A stretch of DNA of 64,000 bases from Flavobacterium indicum GPTSA100-9 = DSM 17447 (GCF_000455605.1 NC_017025.1:1798001-1862000); one strand, 5' to 3'. Positions 16,620 to 26,219 are shown, counted from the first letter of the stretch. Numbers and translations: made by a program. Notes: generated from the sequence alone by a model not told the origin.

Positions 16620-17342
16620 CTATTTTTGGTTTAATGTCCAATCAAAATCATAATATTTTATTGTAAAGCCTTTATCGATTTTTTTATTCAAAAAAAGATT
16701 TAAAAAGTCAATTTCATCAAAATAGTTAGTCACAAAATCTTTTTTATACCAATCGAATATTTTTGACAATTCGATAGTTTTAGTATTTTTATTAACTCTT
16801 ACATATTGATCTTTGTTAATTAAAAATATTGCTTGCTTTTTAATTAATTCATCTACATTTGAGGGTAAATAAGCACCTTTTATAAAAGGAGAACCTCCAT
16901 TTGATGCACTAGATAATACAAAATGTATTCCCGGCTCAAAGAAAATTTCTCTTAAAATAACATTTTCAATATCATCTAAAGTAAGTTGTTGAGTGGCTAT
17001 TCTGTGTATGTTTTCATTAAAAAAGCCAGGTATATCGTTTACCGATTTTGTAGGATAATTATCTATTGCACTCTTTATTACAAGTAAATTATATGCGTTA
17101 ATCCAAAATGCTTTAGCAACATTTTTATTATCCATTGCAAGTACTTTTAACTTTGAAGCATTATCAAGTATATATATAAGTTCTCCTGGGCTTTTTTTAA
17201 TTGTTTTGTAATCAATTTTTCCGTCTTCGGAAACGTATTTTTTAAAAAATTCATTGGTTTGTTCAAAAAAGGCATCAATAGTTTGTGAGTTAGAAATAAA
17301 ACTAGAGAATAAAAAAGTAAATAGAATTATAGTTTTTTTCAT
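16620..17342 (-). CDS. DUF547 exported protein, copy B
   Basis: A 240-residue protein: signal peptide MKKTIILFTFLFSSFISNSQ, then DUF547 (KIDYKTIKKS, AFWINAYNLLVIKSAI, NYPTKSV, GIHFVLSSASNGGSP, KIFDWYKKDF). It is related along its length to the DUF547 lipoprotein at 21015-21770. In that paralogue the SNGGSP segment reads SFSCPN, so this copy lacks the two nearby Cys residues. DUF547 has no established activity. It lies 49 bases after the 4Fe-4S gene. Confidence 0.85.
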   Translation of the reverse strand: MKKTIILFTFLFSSFISNSQTIDAFFEQTNEFFKKYVSEDGKIDYKTIKKSPGELIYILDNASKLKVLAMDNKNVAKAFWINAYNLLVIKSAIDNYPTKSVNDIPGFFNENIHRIATQQLTLDDIENVILREIFFEPGIHFVLSSASNGGSPFIKGAYLPSNVDELIKKQAIFLINKDQYVRVNKNTKTIELSKIFDWYKKDFVTNYFDEIDFLNLFLNKKIDKGFTIKYYDFDWTLNQK

Positions 17343-17391
17343 AATTGCAAAATTTTGGGTTATAAATTATTGAGCTTGTATAATTTTAAAA

Positions 17392-18981
17392 TTATTTATT
17401 GTTTAGTAAATTCATTAAATCGATATCATTACCAAGTAAAATTTCATTACTTTTTATTCTATTTTTTTCTGAAGCATTTTCTAATTTTAAAACACCTCGT
17501 GGACAAACCGCAGAACAAATCCCACAACCAACACATGAAGAACGAACAATATTTTCTCCTTTTTGAGCATAGCTACGAACATCAATTCCCATTTCGCAAT
17601 GTGTGGTACAATTTCCACAAGAAATACATTGTCCTCCATTGGTAGTAATTCTAAATTTTGAAAACAATCTCTGTTGCAATCCTAGTATTGCAGCCATTGG
17701 ACAACCAAAACGGCACCAAACTCTATTACCTAATAATGGGTAAAATCCAACACCAATTACTCCGCTAAAAGCTGCTCCAATGCCAAATCCATACCATTTA
17801 CGAAGTTCGTAACTATCAAAAAAAAGTATATTTTGACTATTAGAAAAAAAGTTGATTAATAAAGAAATGAAAATAATTACAGATAATGAAACCATAGTAA
17901 AAATAGCATCAGTATCCATATCATCTCTTTTAAAAATGTATAAAGCCACTACGAAGATTATCAAAAAAGCTACAACACCATATATAAATTGGTCTTTTGT
18001 AATAAAACTCATTTGAGGATTATTAGAAAGAAAAGTAAAAATAACCGCAATAGTTGTAACAAAAACTAAAACCAAAACTGAGTGTATCATCCATCGCTCA
18101 ATTTTCCATGCTTTTTGAGTAGATATTGATAAATGACGGAAACTGTCTCCAGCGGTTTCTGCTAATCCACCACAGCCACAAACCCAAGAACAATACCAAC
18201 GTTTGCCATAAAAATAAGTAAGTATTGGAGAAATAATAAATATCATTGCAATCCCAAAAATCAACATAAACATACCTAAATTGCCTCCTTGAAGCATATT
18301 GGTTAAATGCCAATCTTCAAAGAAATAATAGTTTAGTGGCCACATATTTTTTAAATCTTTTGCAAAATAGGGAAGCTCTGGATTTAACTTGGTTAACATT
18401 TCTGGAATTAAAAAAGCAAATCCTAATTGAAAAAACATCACAGAAATTGTGCGCACAAATTGGTACTTATTATGACGATATTTTAAAATAAATTTATAAC
18501 CTAATCCAAGAATTGCAACTGTATAAAGCGTTCCATATACAAACCATTGACTGGCTGCATGTCCGTTTATTAAATAACTTAAGGGATCAAAAAAACCAAC
18601 AATTCCAGAATTTGCAGTGCCATTTTCACCTAAACCTAAATAAGAAGGAAACCAATATAATGCAACATAAAATGCAGTAAGCACAACACCAATTATCCAA
18701 GCAATAACACCTTTATTCGTTAATGATTTATGAAATAAGCCTGTATTACTAATCCCTTCTGGTTTGCTTAAATACGTAGCTCTCGCATAAATAATTGTAC
18801 CAACTAAAATAGAAACAATAGAAATGCTCAGCCAAATAGATTGATTAGGAAATGAAACATTGAAAAGAGTAAGTAACAAAATAAAAACACCAACAAATCC
18901 AACTGTTAAACCTAATTTTTGTAAACTATTTAACGTATTATTTTGATGTGAAGCAATTGATAAGTTATTAGACTTATTCAT
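17392..18981 (-). CDS. polytopic membrane 4Fe-4S protein (NapH/CcoG-like)
   Basis: A 529-residue inner-membrane protein with about ten helices and a cytosolic C-terminal ferredoxin domain with two [4Fe-4S] motifs, CISCGNCTTHCEMGI and CVGCGICSAVCPRG (about residues 450-500). A further cysteine cluster YCSWVCGCGG lies after a membrane helix, as in NapH/CcoG/NosR-type electron carriers. It starts two bases after the FAD oxidoreductase gene, so the pair probably moves electrons from NAD(P)H through flavin and FeS to a membrane or periplasmic acceptor. The acceptor is unknown. Confidence 0.85.
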   Translation of the reverse strand: MNKSNNLSIASHQNNTLNSLQKLGLTVGFVGVFILLLTLFNVSFPNQSIWLSISIVSILVGTIIYARATYLSKPEGISNTGLFHKSLTNKGVIAWIIGVVLTAFYVALYWFPSYLGLGENGTANSGIVGFFDPLSYLINGHAASQWFVYGTLYTVAILGLGYKFILKYRHNKYQFVRTISVMFFQLGFAFLIPEMLTKLNPELPYFAKDLKNMWPLNYYFFEDWHLTNMLQGGNLGMFMLIFGIAMIFIISPILTYFYGKRWYCSWVCGCGGLAETAGDSFRHLSISTQKAWKIERWMIHSVLVLVFVTTIAVIFTFLSNNPQMSFITKDQFIYGVVAFLIIFVVALYIFKRDDMDTDAIFTMVSLSVIIFISLLINFFSNSQNILFFDSYELRKWYGFGIGAAFSGVIGVGFYPLLGNRVWCRFGCPMAAILGLQQRLFSKFRITTNGGQCISCGNCTTHCEMGIDVRSYAQKGENIVRSSCVGCGICSAVCPRGVLKLENASEKNRIKSNEILLGNDIDLMNLLNNK

Positions 18982-18983
18982 AA

Positions 18984-20279
18984 CTAATTGGCTTTTAAAG
19001 TTGAAAATTGGTTGTTAAACGCATTTTGTATTTCGTCTTCATAAGAAGTAAAAAACTCTGGGTCAAAATTGGCTTGTTTCAAATTTTGAATTACAAAATC
19101 TATTGTTCGTTTTTCAGTTAGAACTTTATCAAAAAACTCGTGTCGCAATCTAATACCGAATGTATTTATGCCTAAAAAAATTCCTGTTTGCTTATCAAAT
19201 GAAATCCTAATTGCTTTTTTACCCAATTTATGTTCCCAATAAAATTGTTCTTCGTAGTCTTTTTTTACAGCCCAAACCCAACCATACGTTTGGTATTCAA
19301 TATCAAGAAATTTTGCTGAATTAAACCAATGTCCAGGATTGTATTGCGTTGGTTTTCCTGTTAATGTTTGAGCCAATGCTTCGCCCATCATTCTTCCAGT
19401 ATACCAAACTGCTTCTATTGGGCGACGTAAACCAATGTTTTCGTGTTGTTCGGCACAATCACCAATGGCATAAATATTTTTGATATTAGTTTCTAAAAAA
19501 CGATTTACTTTAACACCACGACCCAACTCGATCCCCGAGTTTTTAAGAAAGTCAATATTAGGTGAAACACCAGCTGTTAAACCAACAATCTGACATTCAA
19601 TAATTTCGTCTTTATCTGTTATTACCGCTTTGGCATATCCATTTTCATCAGAAATAATTTCTTTTAAACCGGTATCTAATCGTAAATCAATATGATGTTC
19701 TTTTATATGTTTGTTAATTAACACACTTTCACCTTCTGGCAGTACACCATTCCAAAAACTACTTTCTCGAACCAAAAAAGTAACACCAATATTTCTTGAA
19801 TGTAACATTTCCGCTAATTCAATTCCAATTAAACCTCCACCAACAATTACTGCATGTTTAGCATGAGTAGAAAGTGTTTCTAAGTTTTCTAAATCTTGTT
19901 TATGATATAAACCTGTTACACCTTTTAAATCTTGTCCTGGCCAGCCGAACTTATTAGGTTTAGATCCTGTGGCTATAACCAATTTATCAAAACGCAAAGT
20001 AGTATTGTCATTTAAAAGTAATGCTTTTTCTTTTACAAAAACCTCTTCTACCTTTTTGTTGAGTATATCAATCTTATTCTTTTCCCAAAAATTATCTTCA
20101 TAAGGCTGTATATGCTCAAATTTCATATGCCCCATAAAAACATACATTAAAGCCGTTCTTGAAAAGAAATATTTAGACTCTTCAGAAATAATAGTGATTT
20201 TATGATTGGATTTTTTTCGAATATGACGAGCCAAAGTAACTCCCGAAACTCCATTTCCTATTATAACAATATGTTCCAT
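18984..20279 (-). CDS. NAD(P)/FAD-dependent oxidoreductase
   Basis: A 431-residue two-dinucleotide-fold flavoprotein: FAD site IGNGVSGVTLARHI, NAD(P) site VIVGGGLIGIELAEML, and the second FAD motif IYAIGDCAE. Layout matches rubredoxin/ferredoxin reductases and nitrite-reductase N-terminal domains. There is no redox-active Cys pair of the disulfide-reductase type. It is first in the seven-gene unit behind ECF-type site 3 and is coupled to the 4Fe-4S membrane protein, its likely electron acceptor. Confidence 0.9.
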   Translation of the reverse strand: MEHIVIIGNGVSGVTLARHIRKKSNHKITIISEESKYFFSRTALMYVFMGHMKFEHIQPYEDNFWEKNKIDILNKKVEEVFVKEKALLLNDNTTLRFDKLVIATGSKPNKFGWPGQDLKGVTGLYHKQDLENLETLSTHAKHAVIVGGGLIGIELAEMLHSRNIGVTFLVRESSFWNGVLPEGESVLINKHIKEHHIDLRLDTGLKEIISDENGYAKAVITDKDEIIECQIVGLTAGVSPNIDFLKNSGIELGRGVKVNRFLETNIKNIYAIGDCAEQHENIGLRRPIEAVWYTGRMMGEALAQTLTGKPTQYNPGHWFNSAKFLDIEYQTYGWVWAVKKDYEEQFYWEHKLGKKAIRISFDKQTGIFLGINTFGIRLRHEFFDKVLTEKRTIDFVIQNLKQANFDPEFFTSYEDEIQNAFNNQFSTLKAN

Positions 20280-20299
20280 AAGTTAATCTGTTTAGTGTT

Positions 20300-20327
20300 T
20301 AGACGAAATAAAATGAAATTCCTGACA
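20300..20327 (-). promoter_or_regulatory. ECF-type promoter, site 3 (redox/glycosyltransferase unit)
   Basis: Minus strand TGTCAGGAAT (20318-20327), 12 bases, CGTCTA (20300-20305), 20 bases before the start at 20279. It fills the small gap between the TIGR04283-type gene and the oxidoreductase gene. Confidence 0.82.
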
Positions 20328-20329
20328 AT

Positions 20330-21022
20330 TTACTTTACGTTTTTACTGTAATAGTTCAATAAACTTTTTACGGAATGCCCTAACTTTCGTTTTAAATGAA
20401 TAATTGTAAAATGGTATTGTAACTTCCAAGCACCATTAATACGATACCTTCTTGCTGAAGTTATAAGATATTTAGGGATAACAACAAATTGTTTTTCTTG
20501 ATAGAGTCGCTTGATAATTTCATTGTCTTCATAAATAATATAGCTTTCATTAAAACCATCAATTTTATCAAATAAATACTTAGTAACAAATAAAGATTGA
20601 TCCCCACCACGACAAGAAATATGATTAAATCTTGTAAACCACTGCGATACTAAAAGTACTGGATGTTTGTAATCAAATTTCATACGAAAGCAACCTGCTA
20701 AATTACCTTTATCAACATGTTTTATTATTTCTAAATCAAAATCTTTAGGTGGAAAACTATCACAATGTAAAAAATATAGAATTGTTCCTTTTGCAATTTT
20801 TGCTCCGGCATTCATTTGTTTTGCTCTTCCTTTTTGAGCCTCTATTAAAATTACGTCTTGGAAGTCTTGAATTAATTCTTGTGAGCCATCAGAACTTCCA
20901 CCATCAACAACAATTACTTCATATGAATTATCTTTAGAAATAGTTTTTTCTATATGCAACAAAAGTCGATGTATTGCATCGACTTCATTAAGAATTGGAA
21001 TTATTATAGAAACTTTAATCAT
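20330..21022 (-). CDS. TIGR04283-type arsenosugar-associated glycosyltransferase
   Basis: A 230-residue soluble GT2: IPILNEVDAIHRLL, VDGGSSDGS, AKQMNAGA, and the metal site LHCDSFPP, with a C-terminal RRYRINGAW block. This short GT2 type, defined as a family that travels with radical SAM ArsS and a TIGR04282 partner, is recognised from memory of those families. Its acceptor is not known. It overlaps the DUF547 lipoprotein gene by eight bases and ends just before promoter site 3. Confidence 0.82.
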   Translation of the reverse strand: MIKVSIIIPILNEVDAIHRLLLHIEKTISKDNSYEVIVVDGGSSDGSQELIQDFQDVILIEAQKGRAKQMNAGAKIAKGTILYFLHCDSFPPKDFDLEIIKHVDKGNLAGCFRMKFDYKHPVLLVSQWFTRFNHISCRGGDQSLFVTKYLFDKIDGFNESYIIYEDNEIIKRLYQEKQFVVIPKYLITSARRYRINGAWKLQYHFTIIHLKRKLGHSVKSLLNYYSKNVK

Positions 21023-21770
21023 TTAAACTCCAGTTATATTCTTTGTATTTTACTTTTGCACTTTTATTGATTTTTATGGAACTATACTTATTTAAAAAAT
21101 CTATTATAGTTCCATTTGTTTTAAAATCTCCTGAAAACCAATCAAATATTTTTGATATTTCTACGGTATTAGCAGAAATTGTGTTTTTAGTTTTATCATT
21201 TACAAATGCTTTTGCTCCAGCCTCTAATTGAATTTCTAATTTAGCTTCTGTATAAGCTTGATTGGATAAGTTTGGACAAGAAAAAGAAGCACAGTTTATG
21301 GCAAAATGAATTCTTGGTTCATTCATTTTTCTTAATATTTCGTGCTCTATTTCTTCTAAGCTATACTTTTTTGTTCCTATTGTAAAATTTTTTTTACCCC
21401 AAGGATCTTTAATATCTTTTATACTTTTTACAGGATAATTATCTAAAATAAGTTTTACTGTAAACGCATTATATGTGTTTATCCAATAAGCTAAAATCGC
21501 ATTACGAGACCATGATTTTTGAGGTGCATTTGTGGTTAATTCATCTAAATAAACTTGTAATGCTTTTGCATCTTTCTTAAATCCTTTGTAATCTACATTC
21601 CCCTTGTCTGTAACATATTTTTGCAATAATGTGTTCCACTTTTGATGATCTAATGCTTTCGTTGAATTTTGATTTTCTACCGCATAAGCCATTTCAGGAA
21701 TACTATTTTCATTTGACTTTGCACACGACAAAAGAGGGAATAAGGCTATTATAAAAAATATTTTTCTCAT
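21015..21770 (-). CDS. DUF547 lipoprotein, copy A
   Basis: A 251-residue lipoprotein: signal peptide with lipobox LLSC, so Cys16 is the likely lipidated residue. DUF547 follows (VDYKGFKKDAKAL, ILAYWINTYNAFTVKLIL, NYPVKSIKDI, RIHFAINCASFSCPNLSN, KIFDWFSGDF). The cysteine pair in NCASFSCP is typical of one DUF547 branch and is absent from copy B. First gene of the two-gene unit behind ECF-type site 4, followed by the TIGR04283-type glycosyltransferase. Confidence 0.88.
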   Translation of the reverse strand: MRKIFFIIALFPLLSCAKSNENSIPEMAYAVENQNSTKALDHQKWNTLLQKYVTDKGNVDYKGFKKDAKALQVYLDELTTNAPQKSWSRNAILAYWINTYNAFTVKLILDNYPVKSIKDIKDPWGKKNFTIGTKKYSLEEIEHEILRKMNEPRIHFAINCASFSCPNLSNQAYTEAKLEIQLEAGAKAFVNDKTKNTISANTVEISKIFDWFSGDFKTNGTIIDFLNKYSSIKINKSAKVKYKEYNWSLND

Positions 21771-21794
21771 TTCTATTTTATTTAATTTTTAGAA

Positions 21795-21822
21795 TTGTCG
21801 AAACATTTATGAATTCCTGACA
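21795..21822 (-). promoter_or_regulatory. ECF-type promoter, site 4 (DUF547/TIGR04283 unit)
   Basis: Minus strand TGTCAGGAAT (21813-21822), 12 bases, CGACAA (21795-21800). The upstream box is identical to the other four sites, the spacing too, but the downstream box is the most divergent, which may make it weaker. Confidence 0.7.
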
Positions 21823-21824
21823 AA

Positions 21825-22700
21825 CTATTTTTTAAAAGGATAAAGTTCTTGTTCCAAAAAATCTTGAGGAAATTCATCTTCGTCTGAAAAACCTAATTCT
21901 ATATCTCTTCCATCTCTTGGTACATGATTGGTTTTGAATAAATAATCCCAAATACTCAATGAAATTCCGAAGTTAGCCCCATATTTAGAAGGTAAAGCTT
22001 TACTATGATGCCAAATATGCATTTTTGGGTTATTGAAAATATATTTTAAAAAACTGTAATCCCAACCAATATTAGCATGATTCAAATGACCAATGGCTAT
22101 AGCAATAAAATGCACAACAAATACATCTTCAAGAGCAAAACCACCAATTAATATTAATGGAATATATTGTATTGATTTGTACACCACCGCTTCTAACCAA
22201 TTGTATCGAAATTGAGTGGCAAAACCCATTTGCTTAGGCGAATGATGCGTTTTGTGAATTTGCCACAAAAACGGAACGCGATGCAATAATCGGTGTGTAT
22301 TCCATTGCACAAAATCACTTAAAATAAAGAATATTATTAATCCAAAAGGCTTTGGTAATTCTGATAAAGAAAAAAATTGAATTGAATTTATCTGAAAACC
22401 AAAAAGGTTTAAAAAGTCATTAAATAATGCTTCGGTTACGTTGGATAAAGCAATGAGTAAAAGCAAATTCAATAGGAAGAAATTGAAAAACATATAAAAC
22501 AAATCCAACCAAAAATCTTTTCTAAATATGGGTTGATTTTTTCGCCAAGAAAAGGCAATTTCTAATAGCCAAACTACTACTGATATAAATAGTAAACCAT
22601 AGAAATAGTTGTCCCATTTCCAATAAAGAATTTCATTTATCAAGTAGTTAAAATATCCACTATAAGAGTTTATTATAAGTTCTATATACTGATCTTTCAT
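21825..22700 (-). CDS. sterol desaturase / fatty acid hydroxylase superfamily protein
   Basis: A 291-residue membrane di-iron enzyme candidate. The histidine clusters are present: H136RLLH, H149KTHH, and a late cluster HLNHANIG ... HIWHHSK. About four or five helices surround them. Members use O2 to hydroxylate or desaturate lipids, or cleave ether lipids. The substrate cannot be read. It begins five bases after the PiT gene and is the last gene of the unit from site 5. In an arsenosugar setting, lipid modification (arsenolipid) is conceivable but unproven. Confidence 0.88.
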   Translation of the reverse strand: MKDQYIELIINSYSGYFNYLINEILYWKWDNYFYGLLFISVVVWLLEIAFSWRKNQPIFRKDFWLDLFYMFFNFFLLNLLLLIALSNVTEALFNDFLNLFGFQINSIQFFSLSELPKPFGLIIFFILSDFVQWNTHRLLHRVPFLWQIHKTHHSPKQMGFATQFRYNWLEAVVYKSIQYIPLILIGGFALEDVFVVHFIAIAIGHLNHANIGWDYSFLKYIFNNPKMHIWHHSKALPSKYGANFGISLSIWDYLFKTNHVPRDGRDIELGFSDEDEFPQDFLEQELYPFKK

Positions 22701-22705
22701 AGCAT

Positions 22706-23815
22706 TTATTTAAGAACGAAAAAAATAATTGCACTTATAATTGCAGCTATTGGTAATGTTAGTATCCAAGACAAAACTATTCTTAATATCATTTTGAAAT
22801 CTGCTGATTTATTTACTAATCCAATTCCAAAAATAGAACCTACAGAAACATGAGTAGTAGAAACAGGTAAATTATTAAAACTTGCCGTAGTAACTAATAT
22901 ACTTGTAACTAAATTTGCAGTAAATCCTTGTCCTGTATTCATTGTTGTAATTTTATTACTCATGGTATTTGCAACCTTTCTTGCATTTAGAATTCCTCCG
23001 ACAGCCATTGCAATGGCTACAACATAAAGGAAATAACTTGAATTAACAGAAGTAATTAATAATAATATTCCAGCGATTTTTGGTGTATCATTTAATCCTC
23101 TAGCAAATCCAACTGCACCTGCACTAATAAAATGAAAAAAATCAACAATTTTTTGACTTGAAATACCAAAAATACTTTTAGAATATATTTCTGAAGTTGA
23201 ATCACAAGATGATACAATTAGTTCATTTTCAATTTTAATTTCAGATACAAAATCATTATGAGTTACTTTGGCGTTATAATCCTCAATCAAGCAAATGCAA
23301 GATTGTTTTGTGATTCCAAGTTTTTTCCTAATTGAAGAAAATGAATAATAAAAAAACACAGCAAAAATTGAAGCTAAAAGAGGGCTTGCTAATAATGGAA
23401 CTACAAAGGCATCCGCAAGTTTCTGAAAATTAAATCCTAGTCCAACAGACAATATTCCAACTCCAAACAAACTTCCAACCAATGCATGTGTAGTAGATAC
23501 AGGCATTCCGATTTTAGTTGCAAAAAAAATTGTCAATGCAGCACCAATAACTACTGAAATTGCAAATATGGGATTTAATAATAGTTCATCAGGGACTAAT
23601 CCTTTACCTGAAAAATTTTTCAAAAGACTTTTAACTAAAAAAATAGAACAAATAGAACCTGAAATTGTAGTTAAAACAGCCCAAACAAGTGCACTTTTAT
23701 ATGATATAGTTTTACTGCTATAAAGAGTTGCTACACCTTTAAAAATGTCATTAGCACCATTATTAAATGATAAAAAAACTACTGCTAAAATTAAAATTAA
23801 ATTTGTCATATTCAT
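22706..23815 (-). CDS. PiT-family phosphate (arsenate) permease
   Basis: A 369-residue PiT transporter with about ten helices. The two repeated signature motifs are present: FNNGANDIFKG near the N-terminus and GFARGLNDTPKIAG in the second half, with PVSTTHA and PVSTTHV copies. PiT carriers take up phosphate with H+ or Na+ and usually do not discriminate well against arsenate. Placement directly after arsM suggests import of arsenate, or phosphate supply for the nucleoside phosphorylase step; both are inferences. Start could also be the ATG six bases later. Confidence 0.9.
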   Translation of the reverse strand: MNMTNLILILAVVFLSFNNGANDIFKGVATLYSSKTISYKSALVWAVLTTISGSICSIFLVKSLLKNFSGKGLVPDELLLNPIFAISVVIGAALTIFFATKIGMPVSTTHALVGSLFGVGILSVGLGFNFQKLADAFVVPLLASPLLASIFAVFFYYSFSSIRKKLGITKQSCICLIEDYNAKVTHNDFVSEIKIENELIVSSCDSTSEIYSKSIFGISSQKIVDFFHFISAGAVGFARGLNDTPKIAGILLLITSVNSSYFLYVVAIAMAVGGILNARKVANTMSNKITTMNTGQGFTANLVTSILVTTASFNNLPVSTTHVSVGSIFGIGLVNKSADFKMILRIVLSWILTLPIAAIISAIIFFVLK

Positions 23816-23818
23816 GAA

Positions 23819-24787
23819 TTAACAACATCCTCCTCCGTTATAATGATAGGTACTTTCACTAATGAAAATATCACTTCTATTTAATGATGCTATTGCAGTT
23901 GCTGTTTTATCGCAAATTGCTAATGGTTGATTTTTCATCAAGACATGACCTTTATCATCATCAAAATAATCTTCCTTACCAAAATAAATTGCAGCTTTAC
24001 CAGTAAAAACGCATGGACCATCTGCTGGCATAGGGTCTTTTATCGCACAAACCTCTATACTTTCAATATAAATTAATTCATCTGTTGGGTAATTTTCTGT
24101 ATCTAAAATTCTATAAGGTCTTCTACCTCTTATCTCAATAGTACCAAACCCAACATCCGTTAAAGCTTTAATATAATCAGCAATAGGAATACTACCACTT
24201 AAACATAATGCTCGTAAATGATCATCGTTTCTTAAAGTTTCGTTCATTTCTTGTTCGCATGTAGGATCACTCATAACTAAACGTCCGTGAGGCTTTAAAA
24301 CTCGATACATTTCCTGCAATGCTTTTTTTAAATCTTCGGCTTTAAAAATATTAAAAAGACAGTTTTGTGCAGCAACATCAATACTTTCATTTTCAATAGG
24401 TAAATTCAATGCATCGCCTTTTCTTAACTCAACAAATTCACTTTTAAACCATTCGTTCTCTTGTTCAGCAATAAGGAAGTTCTTTCTAGAAGCTTCTAAC
24501 ATCTCATCTACAACATCTACACCAATAACTCCTGCTTTTTGTCTAGAAAAATATGAGAATTGTAACAATTCCATTCCACCGCCAACACCTACATATAAAA
24601 TCTTTGGATTATTAATTAAATCTTGTGCCGAAATAGTACTACCACAACCATAATTCATTTCTTGCATAATTTTTGGAATTTCTAAACCAGGAAATTTCCA
24701 GATAGGTGTTGTTGTACAACATAAACCAACATCGGGTGTTAATGCGGCATTTTTATATAAATCGTTTGTTGCGTTTAAATAACTCAT
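23819..24787 (-). CDS. arsM: arsenite S-adenosylmethionine methyltransferase ArsM, arsenosugar-associated type
   Basis: A 322-residue class I methyltransferase. SAM site ILYVGVGGGMEL at about residues 63-74. Cysteines C143 (QNCLFN) and C195 (ALCLSGS) sit in contexts matching the two C-terminal arsenic-binding Cys of known ArsM proteins, and C23-C24 and C48 lie near the N-terminus. It ends in Gly-Gly-Gly-Cys-Cys, a likely extra metalloid site. ArsM adds methyl groups to As(III). With ArsS it supplies the methylated arsenic for arsenosugars. Twelve bases separate it from the phosphorylase gene. Confidence 0.88.
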   Translation of the reverse strand: MSYLNATNDLYKNAALTPDVGLCCTTTPIWKFPGLEIPKIMQEMNYGCGSTISAQDLINNPKILYVGVGGGMELLQFSYFSRQKAGVIGVDVVDEMLEASRKNFLIAEQENEWFKSEFVELRKGDALNLPIENESIDVAAQNCLFNIFKAEDLKKALQEMYRVLKPHGRLVMSDPTCEQEMNETLRNDDHLRALCLSGSIPIADYIKALTDVGFGTIEIRGRRPYRILDTENYPTDELIYIESIEVCAIKDPMPADGPCVFTGKAAIYFGKEDYFDDDKGHVLMKNQPLAICDKTATAIASLNRSDIFISESTYHYNGGGCC

Positions 24788-24799
24788 AGTAGTAAAATT

Positions 24800-25615
24800 T
24801 TAAATATTTTTAATTAATGCTTTAAATAGTGTAATCATTTTAGGTTCTGCTTCTCCAGCAATGGCTATAATTTCAGGAATGTTTACTGGTTTTAAATCAT
24901 CAGGATTACATTCATCAGTTAAAACTGAAACGGCCAAAACAGGCAGTTGTAAATGATTTGCAACGATTACTTCAGGAACTGTACTCATACCAACAGCATC
25001 TGCGCCAATAATTTTTAAATAGCGATATTCTGCTCTTGTTTCCAATTGTGGACCTACAACAGCAGCATAAACCCCTTTGCGAAGCACAATAGCATTCTGT
25101 TTTGCTATTGCTGTAATTTTGGTATTCATATCTTCATCATAGGGCGCACACATATCGGTAAATCGTTCCCCAAAATCAGAAACATTAGCAAATGCCAATG
25201 GTGAACCTCCTTGCAAATTAATATGATCATCAAGCAACATCAAATCGCCTTTTTTGTAATTCAAATTAATAGCTCCTGCTGCATTTGAAATTAGCAGTTT
25301 TTTTATACCTAAAGCACTCAATATTCGTATAGGAAAAGTTATTTCTTGCAAACTATACCCTTCATACAAGTGAAATCGTCCTTGCATTAAAATAACTTTT
25401 TTACCTTCTAGAGTTCCAAAAAGTAATTTCCCTGAGTGAAACTCTACAGTTGACAAAGGAAAATTTGGAATATCAGCATAATTTATTTCGCATTCAATGG
25501 TCAAATGATTTACTAATTGTCCAAGTCCTGTTCCTAATACAATACCAATTTCAGGATTAACAAAACCTTTCTCTTTAAGAAAACTTGTAGTTATTTCTAT
25601 TGTTTTTATATTCAT
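24800..25615 (-). CDS. purine nucleoside phosphorylase (PNP/MTAP family)
   Basis: A 271-residue trimeric-type PNP: GIVLGTGLGQL (phosphate loop), STVEFHSGKL, MQGRFHLYEGY, ISNAAGAIN, AVVGPQLETRAEYR, VGMSTVPEV. It splits purine nucleosides into base and pentose-1-phosphate. Its place between arsM and the TIGR04282 glycosyltransferase, within 12 and 2 bases, suggests a dedicated role: removing adenine from the arsenical adenosine made by ArsS so that the sugar can be handed on. That role is inference; ordinary purine salvage is the alternative. Confidence 0.9.
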   Translation of the reverse strand: MNIKTIEITTSFLKEKGFVNPEIGIVLGTGLGQLVNHLTIECEINYADIPNFPLSTVEFHSGKLLFGTLEGKKVILMQGRFHLYEGYSLQEITFPIRILSALGIKKLLISNAAGAINLNYKKGDLMLLDDHINLQGGSPLAFANVSDFGERFTDMCAPYDEDMNTKITAIAKQNAIVLRKGVYAAVVGPQLETRAEYRYLKIIGADAVGMSTVPEVIVANHLQLPVLAVSVLTDECNPDDLKPVNIPEIIAIAGEAEPKMITLFKALIKNI

Positions 25616-25617
25616 TT

Positions 25618-26217
25618 CTATAGATATTTTTGAAATTCTGGAATATTTTTAATGTCGTCGATGGTGTCGATATCGTTTTGCATTCTTAAAAATGCTGTAT
25701 TGATATTCGATAAATTGGTTAATGTATCTGATAAAACCGTGTTAGTTCCCCAATTTTTATTTTCGAATATCCCATTTGGAATTGTTTTCAAGCCTAATAG
25801 ATAATAGCCTCCATCTTCAGCAGGGCCGATAACAACTTCATTTTCATCTAATAGTTTAAAAGCATCTTCAATATCTTTTGATTCAAGAGTTGGCAAATCA
25901 GAACCTACAATAACAATTTTATCGAAACCATTTTTAAATCCTTTTTCAAAAGCATTTTTCATTCTCAATCCTAAATCGGTTCCTTGTTGAATATCTTTTT
26001 CAAAAGTAGCAGTGTCCCAAATATCATTTAAAACAATATCATTGGAATACAATACACGCTTAAAAGCATTTACTTGAGCGATACATTGTTTAGTATGAGC
26101 TAACAAATGAACATAAACTTTAAGAGCATTTTTTTTTCCAATTGTTACTGCTAATCGGGTTTTTACTTTTCCTAATTCAGGATTTCTAGTAAAAACTAAA
26201 ACTAATTTCTTTTCCAT
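25618..26217 (-). CDS. TIGR04282-type arsenosugar-associated glycosyltransferase
   Basis: A 199-residue nucleotidyltransferase/GT-A-fold protein: TRNPELGKVKTRLA at residues 8-21, VIVGSDLPTL, GPAEDGGYYLLG, and NWGTNTVL. This short type accompanies ArsS and the TIGR04283-type enzyme in arsenosugar loci. The frame is open to 26241, but that would overlap the arsS end. The ATG at 26217, two bases after the arsS stop, gives the usual family start MEKKLVLVF. The donor and acceptor are unknown. Confidence 0.85.
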   Translation of the reverse strand: MEKKLVLVFTRNPELGKVKTRLAVTIGKKNALKVYVHLLAHTKQCIAQVNAFKRVLYSNDIVLNDIWDTATFEKDIQQGTDLGLRMKNAFEKGFKNGFDKIVIVGSDLPTLESKDIEDAFKLLDENEVVIGPAEDGGYYLLGLKTIPNGIFENKNWGTNTVLSDTLTNLSNINTAFLRMQNDIDTIDDIKNIPEFQKYL

Positions 26218-26219
26218 AA

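Noticed and set aside
23819..24787. Calling the methyltransferase UbiE/COQ5-like.
   Set aside because: The Cys residues at C143 and C195 and the Gly-Gly-Gly-Cys-Cys tail, with arsS beside it, fit ArsM better.
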